DNA of 64,000 bases from Myrica gale (Eukaryota > Streptophyta > Magnoliopsida > Fagales > Myricaceae). The notes beneath the pieces are model-generated. The model worked only from the letters and a program-made list of their open reading frames with translations, was not told where the DNA came from and searched no databases. This document shows, in pieces, positions 23,806-33,465 of this stretch. Numbering within the stretch: position 1 is the first letter of the stretch; the number at the start of each line of letters is the position of its first letter. The translations under genes and the position numbers were made by a program. Location: NCBI GenBank assembly GCA_963930655.1, contig OZ005613.1, forward strand, positions 11,354,501 to 11,418,500, written 5' to 3'.

Positions 23806-24264
23806 GTGTCGACACCATCACTCAAGGTGTCGACACTTACAACATATTTAGTAAGATGTGTCGACACCATCACTCAAGGTGTCGACACTTCCAACACTTA
23901 GCCATAGTGGGAAAAATGTAAACTCTCGGGTTTCAATTAGATGTGTCGACACCATCACCCAAGGTGTCGACACTTCCATCACTTGGTCAAAATCCACGGG
24001 AGTTCTGGAAAAAGGCGAACTCTCGGGTTTCAGTTGGATGTGTCGACACCATCACCCAAGGTGTCGACACTTCCAACACTTAGTAAAAATCACTCTAGTT
24101 CCGGAAAGATATAAACGCTCGGGTATCAGTCTAATGTGTCGACACTATGACTCAAAGTGTCGACACTTACAACACTTAGTCAAAATTCACTTTGGTCTCC
24201 AGGAAAAGGTAAACTTTCGGGTGTTAGTATAATGTGTCGACACTATGTTCCAATGTGTCGACAC
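23806..24264. repeat. Six pairs of GTGTCGACAC, each 21 bp apart, in the 5' LTR
   Basis: This is the 5' LTR copy of the array at 15652-16110, offset by 8154 bp, with the same spacing in every pair. Confidence 0.97.
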
Positions 24265-24367
24265 TTACCTCAAAAATCACCAATTAAAACATACCTACAT
24301 CCTGAGGAAAACCATAGCAAAATCTCTCTCTCCTATACAATGACATAAGTAAATTCGGGATCTCACA

Positions 24368-24841
24368 GGAAGCATGGGGCAGCGTGCATGTGACAACTTT
24401 TAATGTATACGAGGGAACCGCCGACGTTTGATGGTATGAAGGAGGAGTTGGTTTTAGGGTTTGCCACTCTGTTCAACTTTTGTTGGAGTAGTCGGATTTG
24501 CTCCACCTGCTTGGTCACCTGTTCATTGAAGGCAACCCGCCAAAATTTCGTCCCACGTTGCTTGGGGGAGATTGGTTTACCGAATGGTTATCTGCAGTTC
24601 CTTCATGCAGGGGAGATACATATGGATGCATAAGAGAAAGAGGAGGTTTAGAAGGTGGGCGAACTTTTTTAAGGTTTGGATCAAGGTGGCCAGTAGCGGG
24701 TGATAGTTAGGGACGAGTTTCTAGTTAACCAACAGAGGTGTTTGGTCCTCATTAGGCATCTATGTAAAGGAAGTAATTACGGGAAGAAGGATGTGGAAGG
24801 GATGTTTGGAGGGTGTTTTAGAGGAGGTTATTTTCGAGACT
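24368..24841 (-). pseudogene. Leader and start of the Tat-like gag, cut off by the Tekay insertion
   Basis: Lies between the Tekay TSD (24368-24372) and the Tat primer-binding site. On the minus strand it runs from the PBS into the gag remnant that resumes at 12989. The short reading frame next to the TSD is broken by stops. Plus-strand ORFs here are shadows. Confidence 0.6.
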
Positions 24842-24860
24842 TCCCACAGACGGCGCCAAC
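24842..24860 (-). promoter_or_regulatory. Primer-binding site of the Tat-like element
   Basis: Minus-strand TTGGCGCCGTCTGTGGGAA directly follows the LTR end GGCATCATCA. The same arrangement with one change occurs at 36784-36803 beside a related LTR. Confidence 0.8.
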
Positions 24861-25715
24861 TGATGATGCCGAAATCACTAAGAGCGGGAGTCGATCATAC
24901 CTGAAAAAGAAATAAGAAGAGGGGCGACGTTTGATGTGGATACTCCGATGCCAAAGTTAGATCTTGAGAATAGTTTAGTCTTGAGAAGTAATTAAGCTTG
25001 AAAAAATATAAAGGGGGTACCTGCTATTTATAAGAGGGGGTGATAGATTCCGAAAAGGAGTTCAGAGGTATGGGCATAAGGACTACTTGTCTTACCTGGA
25101 GTTCTTAAGGCTATGTTTGGTTTAGATCTCAAAACAGTTTTTGTTTTTTTTCTCTTTTTGGAAGTAGTGTAGATTCTCTTGGGATTGGTGAAAAGTGTGT
25201 TAAAAGTTGTTAGAATTTGTAAAAACTTATTGAGATTGTTGAAAACGTATTGAAATTGGTGAAAAGGTATTGGAATTGATGAAAAAGTGAGTGAGAAGTT
25301 TTTGAAAATTTTTTGAGATATGAAACAAACATTGCCTAAGTCTCTTGAGCCTTTATCTTTGCTGGAGTCTTTATCATTATAAGAGGGGGGGTGCTAGAAT
25401 CCTAAAGGGAGTCTAGCGATATGGGCTTCAGGACTACTTGTCTTACTTGGAGTGTTGAAACCTCTTGGGTCCCTTATCTTTCTTGGATTCCTGGAGAGAT
25501 TAACTTACGCTGATGTGGGTTGCGGGCCTAGAATGCGCCTGTGGACTTGGATGAGACAAAAGATGGCCTAGTGTGTCTCAATAGGCTGGGACGGTAATAT
25601 TATGGCCCATCAGTAGTCCATCCCCTTAAACGGGCTTGGACAGACCGAGGGTCTGCCAGACCAGGTGCTATCAGGCCAATCTGGTGGCCCTAATGGGCTA
25701 TATTATGGCCCATCA
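24861..25715 (-). mobile_element. 5' LTR of the Tat-like Ty3 element
   Basis: On the minus strand it begins TGATGGGCCATAATATAG at 25715 and ends GGCATCATCA at 24861, adjoining the PBS. A TATA box, TATAAATAG (minus strand, about 25023-25031), agrees with this orientation. Part of the LTR is tandemly duplicated: roughly 25020-25385 (including a MITE) and 25380-25500 share 'ggactacttgtcttac' and 'tataagaggggg'. A second 'tggcccatca' at 25612 is a possible alternative start. It resembles the plus-strand LTR at 36186-36783. Confidence 0.75.
25109..25336. mobile_element. Tourist-like MITE (PIF/Harbinger type), TSD TAA
   Basis: 228 bp flanked by TAA at 25106-25108 and 25337-25339. Ends are GGCTATGTTTGGTTTAG and, inverted, GGCAATGTTTGTTTCAT. 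The interior is made of short 'ttggtgaaaa.gtattg' repeats without coding capacity. The flanks join smoothly once it is removed, so it inserted into the Tat LTR. It would have been moved by a PIF/Harbinger transposase encoded elsewhere. Confidence 0.85.
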
Positions 25716-26052
25716 ATGCTAGAGATAGTGAGTGGACAAAAGAACAACTGCTTCCGAAATGAGGAAAATGTGGAAGATATATTAAGCTATGTAAGCGCAA
25801 TCCTACTTGGATATATACATATCCCTTTTCTAAGAAATGCGATACTTGTGAAACTAGGGTCGAGTTTTTTTACAGTACGGATTTTCTCTCAATACAATTT
25901 TCTTCTGTACTTCCTTGTGAAGTTTGTGGGGGGTTTTTCCTTGTTCCCGTGCGTCTTTGCAACCCTCTCGTTACTACTTTTCTGTTGTTGCGTTTCTTGT
26001 TGCTACTGTTTTCTCCTTGCCCCGGCTTGTATTTCCTTTGCTTTTCGTTTGT
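25716..26052. other. Spacer and probable 5' UTR of the LINE-like remnant
   Basis: No gene seen. Pyrimidine-rich DNA (25900-26050) precedes the ORF1-like start and may be its leader. Confidence 0.4.
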
Positions 26053-28020
26053 ATGGCTTCCTCTCATGAGATGGATTTTCTAGTCAATCACATTCAAAAT
26101 ATGAAATGGGAGGCCTTTTATTCTGTTCTTGCCCCGGTTTCTCTGGGGGAAGAGAAAAGACTGTTGCTGTCTTTGGTTGCTAAAGTGGTTACTGACTGAC
26201 CTATTGCTGCTTCTGTTGTCTATGCTACTCTCAAAATAGCTTGGACCTGTATCAAGGAGTTCTTGGTGGAGGAAATAGAACCCAACATTTATCTTTTTCA
26301 TTTTCTCCAGGAGGAAGAATAGTAGTTATTTTATGGCTAAATGCCCCTGGAACGTGCGGGGCCAACTTATGGTGTTTAAGCAGTGGGAGTGTGAAATGGT
26401 TGCAGGAAGTGTCTTTTAGGACGGTGCCATTTTGGGTGCAGGTGCACGGTTTACCCCGGATTCGTATGGGAGAGGTTAATGCTAAGTATATCGGTCTGAA
26501 GTTGGGTCGGCTGATGGAGTTAAACTCCAATGCATATCTGGTTGCATCTAAAAGTAGTTTCCTGCATTTGCGTGTGGATTTTGACCTTGCTAAACCTCTT
26601 GTGGCCGGATTCCCCTTCCCTCGCATGGGTCTTTCTACTGCCTATGTCCAATCAAGTATGAGAAGTTAGCAGATTTTTGTTATGTCTGTGGTAGAATCGG
26701 CCATACCTTTTGTCGTTTTGCTGAAGTTCATGAGGGTAAGTTACTGTTTGATTAGAGGATGAGAGCTGAGTACATCGGCCTTCGACAGTACCTTGTAGTT
26801 CGAGTTGTTCAGTCTCCTCGCCGGGACTTCCAGGGTGGTTCGGGTAGCTCCTCTAAATCTGCCTCTTCTAAATCCCTTCCTACTGGTGGTCGGAGTCCTC
26901 CGAAGCAGACGCTCAAGGAGATTCAAAGAGCCGGTGCTGGAATAGACCTTCGAGTTGCGTGCTCCCAGTATGGGTGGCTTGTCGGGTAGGACAAGTCAAT
27001 TGTTCTCTACTTTGGTGAATGAGGAATTTTTGGACTCTCCGAAGTCCTGTGCTTTGTTTTGTCCTGTGGTTGCTCTGCCCACTCAAAAGACAATTTTTTA
27101 TTTGCAGCCTTTGGAGAGTAATTTAGCCTCGTCGATTTTCCTTTAGGTACGTTGGAAGCTGCCCCACTTGATTTCTGGTCAGTGTGCTTTGCCATTTTCC
27201 AGCCCGGCTTTGGTGGTTCAGAAGGCGACAAGATCTGTAAGAAGGAAATCTGTTGCTCGTGTGGATTCCTGAGTTAGCCTGTTGATTGTCTCTAGCCCTC
27301 CTGCTGCTGATGAACCCAGTTATCTTGCTAATGGACCCGACCCATTATTTACTCGGCAATTATTCCCTTCTCCCCCTTCTCTTGATGGTCTCTCTGATGG
27401 GCCTGGCCCTCCCTTCAGGTGAATGTCAATGGGAAGCAAGTTGTTGTAGCTGACCCCTTTCATGGGCCTGGCTCTGAAGTCCTTGGCCCCTTTTCCTTCG
27501 GGAGTTTGTTAAGGGGAAGCAAGTTGATGATGTCTGTATCCTGGGCGTTCGTAGCAAGTTTAATCTTCCTCAGGCTCCTACTTCGGCTTCTTCAAAGTCC
27601 CTCTCTCCTGATGCCCAGTGGCATACGCCCAAGAGGAAATCTAGCCTCCCTCCCTTTGAGCTCTCTGCAATCAAATGGGTTGTTTCATCCCAGCCCTCCC
27701 CTGTAAGCCGTTCTAGCACCATAGAAGCTTCTGAGTAAATTGGTACTTCGGAGCTAAAAGAACATATTACCCTTGCTGCTTTAAAGAACCTTCACAACAA
27801 TATTGCTCTGCGAAAGCGTCTTTCGCCTAGGAAGTATGTGTTGGTTGATAATGATTTGGATTCCGTGCTAGAGGAAATTTCGGAGGAGGTATGTTCCCTT
27901 TCAACCAAAATGGGTCTGGCAGTGGGCCCTTTTAGCACTTGCTGTCCAGGTGGTTTTCCGCCTGCTACTTCACTATTTTTTGTCAGGAACCTTGTTGTTC
28001 ATTTTTGCTGGTGCGGACAG
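26053..28020 (+). pseudogene. LINE-type ORF1 remnant (DUF4283 and CCHC zinc knuckle)
   Basis: Starts MASSHEMDFLVNHIQNMKW at 26053. It is then spread over several frames: 'EEIEPNIYLFHFLQEEE' and 'CPWNVRGQLMVFKQWE' (~26270-26390), then 'VSFRTVPFWVQVHGLPRI' (26410-26470) and 'KLADFCYVCGRIGHTFC' (~26660-26715). This order (DUF4283, 'PFWVQVHGLP', then a C-x2-C-x4-H-x4-C knuckle) is that of plant LINE ORF1 and related proteins, which bind the element RNA. A Ser/Pro-rich, broken tail follows to about 28020. No reverse transcriptase ORF2 and no poly-A tail follow, so it is a 5' fragment. Many stops and frame changes. Confidence 0.7.
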
Positions 28021-28415
28021 TCTTTGACATAATAAAACTCTAACCTTGAGTGTCAGACCTGGGTCGCCGCATCACTAAAAGAAACCGGGTCAAAATATCT
28101 CTTCTTAAATAGTAAACGCTCTTCGTCGAATTGCGTCGGGTACTATCCGGGCGGGATATAACAAACAAGACTCCACATAACCTAACAAGTTCTTATGCTA
28201 AATGCAAGGTTGCTCTTGAACTCTCCCATTACCAAAAGAGCCAGCATTTATCCTTCATAGAAGAACATAGGCAGCCAAAAATGACAACAAAAGAGCGTGA
28301 GCCGAATCAGTACTACTCTTTTAAGTGAATCAAGGAAATGTTATTGTTGAGCACGGAACGGGAAAAACACAAACACAAGGAAGCCAATATTTACGTGGTT
28401 CGGCAACTGCCTATG

Positions 28416-29623
28416 TGAAAGGATCCTTAGTGCTGACGTGGGCGGCAAAAGCCATGCGTGGGAGGATAGGTGCCGAGATGAAGCGCCAAAGACCCACATG
28501 GGCACTCATGACATGCCCACAGCACGCGCAGTGACAACACCGCAGTCATGCCATGGCACCAGCGCGCACGCGCGGAAGCTAGGCGCCCCAGCGCCCCTGA
28601 CAAGGCATGGCGCCTCACCAACGCCCATGCCTGGCATGCCAGCCAGCCGGCCACACACCTGCCATGACAGCACATGGCCTCGCCCATGGCCTTGCCATGA
28701 CACGGCGCAGCAGCAAGTCCTTGGCCACCAGCCAAGCCAAGCAGCAGTAGCGAGCAAGCAGACAAAGGAGTGTCATGACACCGGATGGCCACCACCAGCA
28801 GCCACCACCAGTGGCGGAGCACCACCACCCCTACCGGTACTTGGTGGGGAATGGAAGAGGAAGGTCCCAGGACCCGGAGGAGCATCACCACCCATGGTGG
28901 TGCAAGCGGCGGCGGCGCCCCCGTGGACGGCGGCGGACGACGGCGAAATCCCTGCATTAATGGAGGTATCATAGGGATTGCTTTCCTTAACTGTTAGGAT
29001 TTAATAAATCATATCTTCTAGATTTAGGGATCCTTTCCTAAACTCTAGAAGATTCTTTTCCTTTATGTTCTTGTTATATTAGGCATGTAATATCAAATCT
29101 GCTTGATTCAAGGGATTTGATTTAGAGTTGATTGAGATTTGATTTGATTTGATTGAGTCCATTAGGGTTTGTAAGCTCCTAAGGATTTCTATATAAACAC
29201 CCTTAGGAGCATTAGAGTCATTCATTCGGAGAGAATAGAGTCTTGGAGAGCCAGAGAGCTTTTGGGGTGGGATTTGGCCAAGCATAGGCACGTATATGCT
29301 AAGTCGGTGTTAAGGCTAATAACCTTCTCACTTGGGATTCATTCTAGGCTAATAACCTAGTTTAGGTACCCGTTCTTGGGCTAATTAACCCTTGATCGGG
29401 ATTGTTCTTGTATCTTGTGGTTCTTGGGCTAATTAACCCTTGACCACGTTCTTCGTGTTCATCAATAAATATCTCTAGTATTCTCCATTTTGTGTGTGTT
29501 AGATCCTATTTGCAACGCTCGTGTGTTAATTGAAACGGTTCGAGAGGATCAATTGTGGTGTTGGAGCAGATCGCTTGGCGGGAGTTGGAGTTGTTATGGC
29601 GGCCTAGACCGAGGTCCCTAACA
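28416..29623 (+). mobile_element. Nested solo LTR, 1208 bp, TSD CTATG
   Basis: Starts TGAAAGGATCC and ends CCTAACA, flanked by CTATG at 28411-28415 and 29624-29628. Removing it rejoins a common Copia LTR motif in the host LTR. The first ~550 bp are very GC-rich with overlapping open frames on both strands (28427-28974), which I take as compositional artefacts. A TATA box at ~29190-29197 gives the orientation as plus. No interior domain, so it is a solo LTR or a small LTR-only element. Confidence 0.85.
29175..29210 (+). promoter_or_regulatory. TATA box inside a perfect 10-bp inverted repeat
   Basis: GCTCCTAAGG (29175-29184) and CCTTAGGAGC (29201-29210) are perfect inverted copies enclosing the 16-base loop 'atttctatataaacac', which carries TATATAAA. 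It is the probable core promoter of the nested LTR. Confidence 0.75.
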
Positions 29624-30504
29624 CTATGTCCACGGAGGAGAGTATTTTGATTTCACTTACAGAACCAAATCTTTACAAACTCTTAACTCTCACACCGCAC
29701 ATTTCTCCTCACAATCTTTCAACCCACGGGTGCTCTTCAACTGAGAGTCACTCTGTTTCTCTCCACTCACTGGTGCTCTACATCAGAGAGTCACCACTGA
29801 ACTCGTTTACAAAAGTTTGTATTAATAGAGAAAAACTATCGAGAGAAGTGAAGAAAAACTTCAAGATTTGCGGCTTGCAAATCTTCTTCATTTCGGTGCA
29901 TTTAATTCTGTCAGAGGCAGCTGAAAGCTATCAAGATTTGCGGTTTGCAAATCATCTCCTTTCGCTGCATTAAATCCTGACAGAGGCGACATAACATTTC
30001 AAGATTTGCGGCGAGATTTATACCGCGACTTCTCTTTTGCAGCAAATATCAGCTGCAACTTTTGACTTGTGGGGCATGGATTTCACGCCAACAATTCTCC
30101 CCCTCCATGCCACACAAAAGAAAATATCTTCTGACATCTTCAATTGGAGGTGCTCATCCTAGCTATGTCCCACATAGCTCCACCTACGACAACATGTCAG
30201 CTGAAATCTTCAGTGCTCTCTTTGGAAGTCTCACCAACTCATACATCTGATTCTTCTGCAAGGGAATCTTTTCATCTTGCAACTCCTGTGCAAGAGAATC
30301 TTCTCATCTTGCAACACCTGTGCAAGGCATCTTGCATTTCTTGAATCAATCTCTCTTTGAGTTCTGACTTCACAAAATCTTCGTTGCTCCCCCTCATCAA
30401 TAAGAAGAACATAATCTGATTCAGGAAATCTCTTCGACGAAATCAGTGACCACCCTCTCTCCGTAGAGGATCGTCAACTAGAGGAAGTTCATCATCACTG
30501 GATC

Positions 30505-30725
30505 GCTTGTGATGACCATACAGCTTCTAGTGGAGCAGATAACTCCTGCTCAACACTCATTTCTGCAACCTTTGGTGGAGGGGGTACGTCTCCCCCTGCT
30601 CAACACCCTCTTCTGCAGCCTCTAGTGGAGCGGGTAGCTGCACCCCTATGCTCAACACTCTCTCAGCAACTTGTGGTGGAGCGGTATCTTCTTCTCTCGC
30701 TTAACACCCCTCATCACCTTCGTCT
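30505..30725. repeat. Minisatellite block A in the Copia interior
   Basis: Three to four degenerate ~57-60 bp units built on 'ctctagtggagcgg' followed by 'ctcaacac.c.cttctgcag'. One more stray copy lies near 30878-30938. The same unit family recurs at 31735-32010. Confidence 0.75.
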
Positions 30726-31107
30726 TCTGGGGAACCGTCCCGCATTCCTTCAGTGTCTGTGGCAAACTGAAGCCGTCTAGGACTGAATGATATCCAGATC
30801 ACTTTTCATATCACTTGGGTTTGATAACCTTCTGAAGCGATCAGCTCTAGGATCCCAAAACCTGTATCCAAATCTTCTGGTGGAGTGAGTAACTGTTCTC
30901 CAACTCAACACCTATCTCCGCAGCTTGGATACATGTGTAAACACTTTGCACCTAATCACTCTCCGACGAGAGGAGGATATCTTTCAGCCAGACCACACTA
31001 TCTCCGGAGCCTCAAGCGTCAACAGATCTGATAGTGTTCTGCTTATTAAGTAACAGGCTACATATCTGCTACCACCCAAAAATATCTCTTTAAAAAGGGA
31101 CCGTAGA

Positions 31108-31640
31108 TCAAAGTGTATCAGGATCAACACCTTTGATCTTCTCTAGACTCTTTTTTTGCAAAGGGTTGGGCGCGCTTTCCCTTCTGGATGCGTTTTTCTT
31201 TGCCAATGTAAACAACCCTTTCTCCCTCATGTGCCTGAGTCTCTTATGCCACGGATTTGGAGATGCCTCACCTTCACCCACTTTGAGGTCATCATCAAAT
31301 ATTTTTAGATGAGTCAATAACGTGCCACACATGTGTCCACAAGTGACAACCACAATACCTTTCGTCAACATCCAGGTATTGTTGCTGAAGTGGTTGTCAT
31401 AGCCCTGGCGGTAAAGGGCTGACACAAGTATTAGAATTAGCCGGAGGATGGGCACTTGCATAACACCATGGTACATGATACATGTGACTTTTTCTGATTG
31501 CCTACACCAGCAATCTTAGAGGAACTGGAGTTTCCTCCTTTCACTGTACCATAGTCTTCGGCTCCATGAAGAAGTTTTGCGAGGAGTGACGTGGTAGGAA
31601 GCTGCTATGTCTACCACCCATTCTGCATCCGTACTCGCAA
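31108..31640 (-). pseudogene. Copia protease and GAG-pre-integrase fragment
   Basis: Minus-strand reading near 31640-31585 gives EWVVDIAASYHVTP, the Copia protease active-site region (usually VVDTAAS; the Thr is Ile here). After frame changes the frame 31476-31108 gives 'GYDNHFSNNTWMLTKG' and 'NPWHKRLRHMREKGL', then 'FTLAKK', the GAG-pre-integrase domain with its W-H-x-R-L-x-H-M pattern. It stops before the integrase core. The fragment is non-functional. Confidence 0.75.
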
Positions 31641-31734
31641 CATGAACACAACCTTCTTCAAAATCTTCAGGAAGAGTGAATAAACTTTCACCATCTTCCT
31701 CTTTCTTGGCTAGTTGCTAGCCTTCATTTTCTCC

Positions 31735-32010
31735 AGCTTTTGGTGGAGGAGGTGACAACGCCTTCTACTTAATACACTCTGCATGTGCTGCAATGTCTAG
31801 TGGAGGAGGTAACAACGCCTTCTACTCAACAGTCTCTGCATCTGCAGCAATGTCCGGTGGAAGAGGTGATCCACCCTCTAATCAATACCCTGTATCTCCT
31901 GCAGTATATGGTGGAGGAGGTGACAACACCCTCTACTCAATACCTCATCATCTCCTGCAGTCTCTGGTGGAGGAGGTGACAGTAACCTCTACTCAACATT
32001 GAGCGATCCC
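31735..32010. repeat. Minisatellite block B in the Copia interior
   Basis: About five units of 55-58 bp with core 'tggtggaggaggtgacaa' then 'c.ccctctactcaata'. The short plus-strand ORFs with repeated VEEVTTPSTQ come from it. Confidence 0.85.
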
Positions 32011-32762
32011 CTGCAGCATCATGCGCAATCCCCGGAACCTGAATTCGCCATTGACTCGCCAATATCTGAGGCTCAAATGACTTGTTGCTCTACGTTCGGA
32101 GTTGAATCTCGCAAAACAAAGCCCACCGTTATGTGCGGAACGGTCGAAATAGTATGAAACAGGTCCGGTCCAGCCCAAAAAGGACAAAAATTGGGCCAAA
32201 AAATGCACAAAATTCGAATCTGGAATATTCCTTCTATAAATAGAATATTCCGTCCAACTTAACGGAATCTTCTCCAAAGATGCTGACGGCGTTAACAGTT
32301 ACCGTTACTGATAACTCGGCGAGTTGACTCACTTCAACTCTCTCCAACTCGCCATGACACGCCACAACTCGCCGTAACTCGGTATGACTCGTCGAGTTGA
32401 CCCGGTAACCCGGTCATGCTCCGAACCCGGTTCGACAACCCGAACCAATCCGGTTTCCGCCTGGCGCGTGGATGCGCGTGTATCAACGCGCCTTCTTCCT
32501 CCCGAGCGCGTGGTGGCGCGTGCGCCACACTGTTGGCTGTTGGCGGCGAGTGGAGGCGCGAGGGGAGAGTAGGGACACGTCCAGAAGCTTCTACTCGCGC
32601 GTGCAGTGTCCATTTGACCCCTGGTTTGTACCGTTGTGCTCGTCTCGTCCCGAGGAGTTCCCAATTTGTTCCAAAATTTCATTTGGACACAGATCGGGTC
32701 TCGGCCGAACGCAAATTCTGGCCAACTGCCGGCTCCGATACAACTTGTTGGGTACAGATCTC

Positions 32763-32774
32763 CCTCTGATACCA
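32763..32774 (-). promoter_or_regulatory. Primer-binding site of the decayed Copia element
   Basis: Minus-strand TGGTATCAGAGG, initiator-Met tRNA type. The sequence to its right does not match the LTR at 28051-30093, so the 5' LTR has been lost or replaced. Confidence 0.7.
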
Positions 32775-33088
32775 CTAGACGCTGCCACCTGCCGATCACA
32801 AAAGGATGCTTTCGGTATGACTATTAATAACGGTCACTTATGTCTGTTATTATATATGTTAGCTCTTCATACGTTTCAGTGTATAATTACGTCCAAAAAA
32901 TATTTTATAATTTTATTTTTATTATCATTGAAAAAAGATATGGGAGCGGCTCAGCATGAGATGTTCAAAAGACTTTCGTTTCCTCCAGTTTCAAAAAGGT
33001 ATGGGTACATATGTACAATAACAAATCTAACGCCCTAATGTTTTGCCACGTGGATCGCTGCAACTAAATTAGTTCCAAATAACGTTTA
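32775..33088. other. Unassigned AT-rich DNA
   Basis: Nothing recognised. Confidence 0.4.
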
Positions 33089-33465
33089 CGTCTCTAAAGT
33101 CTAACCTCAACGTCATTTCTTTCTGCTGGCGCGCTCTTACGTACCTTATCTAGCTAGCCAAATCCACGACTCACTAGCGATCTGTTACAACTTCTTCTAC
33201 GGCTGCCATTGCTCCAACTTAGATCAGAGCCGGGCCCTTTTCATGTCAAGTTTTGTTAGAATTTAAGGTTTAGTACTCATTTCGTCTCTGAAGTCTAACC
33301 TCAACGTCATTTCTTTCTGCTGGCCCGCTATTACCTTAGCTAGCCAAATCCACGACCCACTAGAGATCTGATACAACTACGGTTGCCATTAGTTCAACTT
33401 AGATCAGAGCTGGGCCTTTTTCATGTCAATGTTTCTTAAAATTTAGGTTAACTACTCATTTGGTC
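33089..33465. repeat. Diverged tandem duplication, ~194-bp unit
   Basis: Copies at about 33089-33282 and 33283-33465 share 'aagtctaacctcaacgtcat', then 'ttctttctgctgg', 'ctagccaaatccacgac' and 'caacttagatcagagc'. The second copy has short deletions. Non-coding. Confidence 0.8.

Larger units (their letters stand above)
12990..24367 (-). mobile_element. Full-length young Tekay/Del-type chromovirus (Ty3/gypsy), TSD GGAAG
   Basis: An 11.4 kb element on the minus strand. Order in its own orientation: 5' LTR (24367-21122), PBS (21115-21104), gag (20974-19991), pol (to 16468), polypurine tract (16226-16214), 3' LTR (16213-12990). Flanks carry GGAAG at 12985-12989 and 24368-24372. The ends are TGTGAGATCC and GGGGCGTGACA. 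By eye the two LTRs differ by about three substitutions and one 22-bp repeat unit in 3.2 kb, so insertion was recent. The C-terminal chromodomain-like segment and gene order place it among chromoviruses, most like the Tekay/Del clade. A frame offset between gag and pol and a changed RNase H residue question whether it is active. Confidence 0.95.
21122..24367 (-). repeat. 5' LTR of the Tekay element (3246 bp)
   Basis: Begins (minus strand) at 24367 and ends at 21122, next to the PBS. It is almost identical to the 3' LTR but has one extra 22-bp unit near 21780-21825 ('gagctttaacttgaaat...' repeated). The terminal tandem duplication is at 21122-21298. It holds the promoter for the element. No separate gene is present. 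Confidence 0.95.
28051..30093 (-). mobile_element. LTR of a decayed Copia element, split by a solo LTR
   Basis: The inner edge is firm: on the minus strand a polypurine tract (GGGGGAGAAT, 30103-30094) is followed by TGTTGGCGTGAAATCC at 30093. The LTR runs left through 'tgtccacggaggagag' (29628) and resumes beyond the inserted element with 'ttacgtggttcggcaactgc' (28391-28410). The pieces meet at the duplicated CTATG. The outer end near 28051 is uncertain because no matching second LTR is present. Coding ORFs are not seen. Confidence 0.65.
30094..32762 (-). pseudogene. Decayed interior of a Copia element
   Basis: Bounded by the polypurine tract (30094-30103) on the left and a PBS (32763-32774) on the right, both on the minus strand. 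Only protease and GAG-pre-integrase sequence is recognised (31108-31640). Integrase core, RT and RNase H are missing, so most of pol is deleted. The rest is minisatellite-like DNA and a GC-rich segment (32330-32760) that should be the leader/gag zone but gives no recognisable gag. A block of CGCG-rich DNA at 32460-32600 yields long but meaningless frames on both strands. Confidence 0.6.

Noticed and set aside
25601..25612. 'tatggcccatca' as the start of the Tat LTR
   Set aside because: The outer copy ending at 25715 resembles the start of the related LTR at 36186 better; kept as an alternative.
28427..28974. Overlapping 178- and 181-residue ORFs on opposite strands
   Set aside because: Very GC-rich, low-complexity composition (Ala/Pro/His or Gly/Ala/Trp-rich) inside a solo LTR; no domain pattern.
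28992..29623. Alternative LTR starting TGTTAGGATTT at 28992 with matching CCTAACA end
   Set aside because: The flanks do not form a TSD (TTAAC against CTATG), whereas 28416-29623 gives exact CTATG repeats and rejoins the host LTR.
32329..33038. Long ORFs on both strands around the CGCG-rich block
   Set aside because: Composition effect in the leader zone of a decayed Copia element; no gag motif found.
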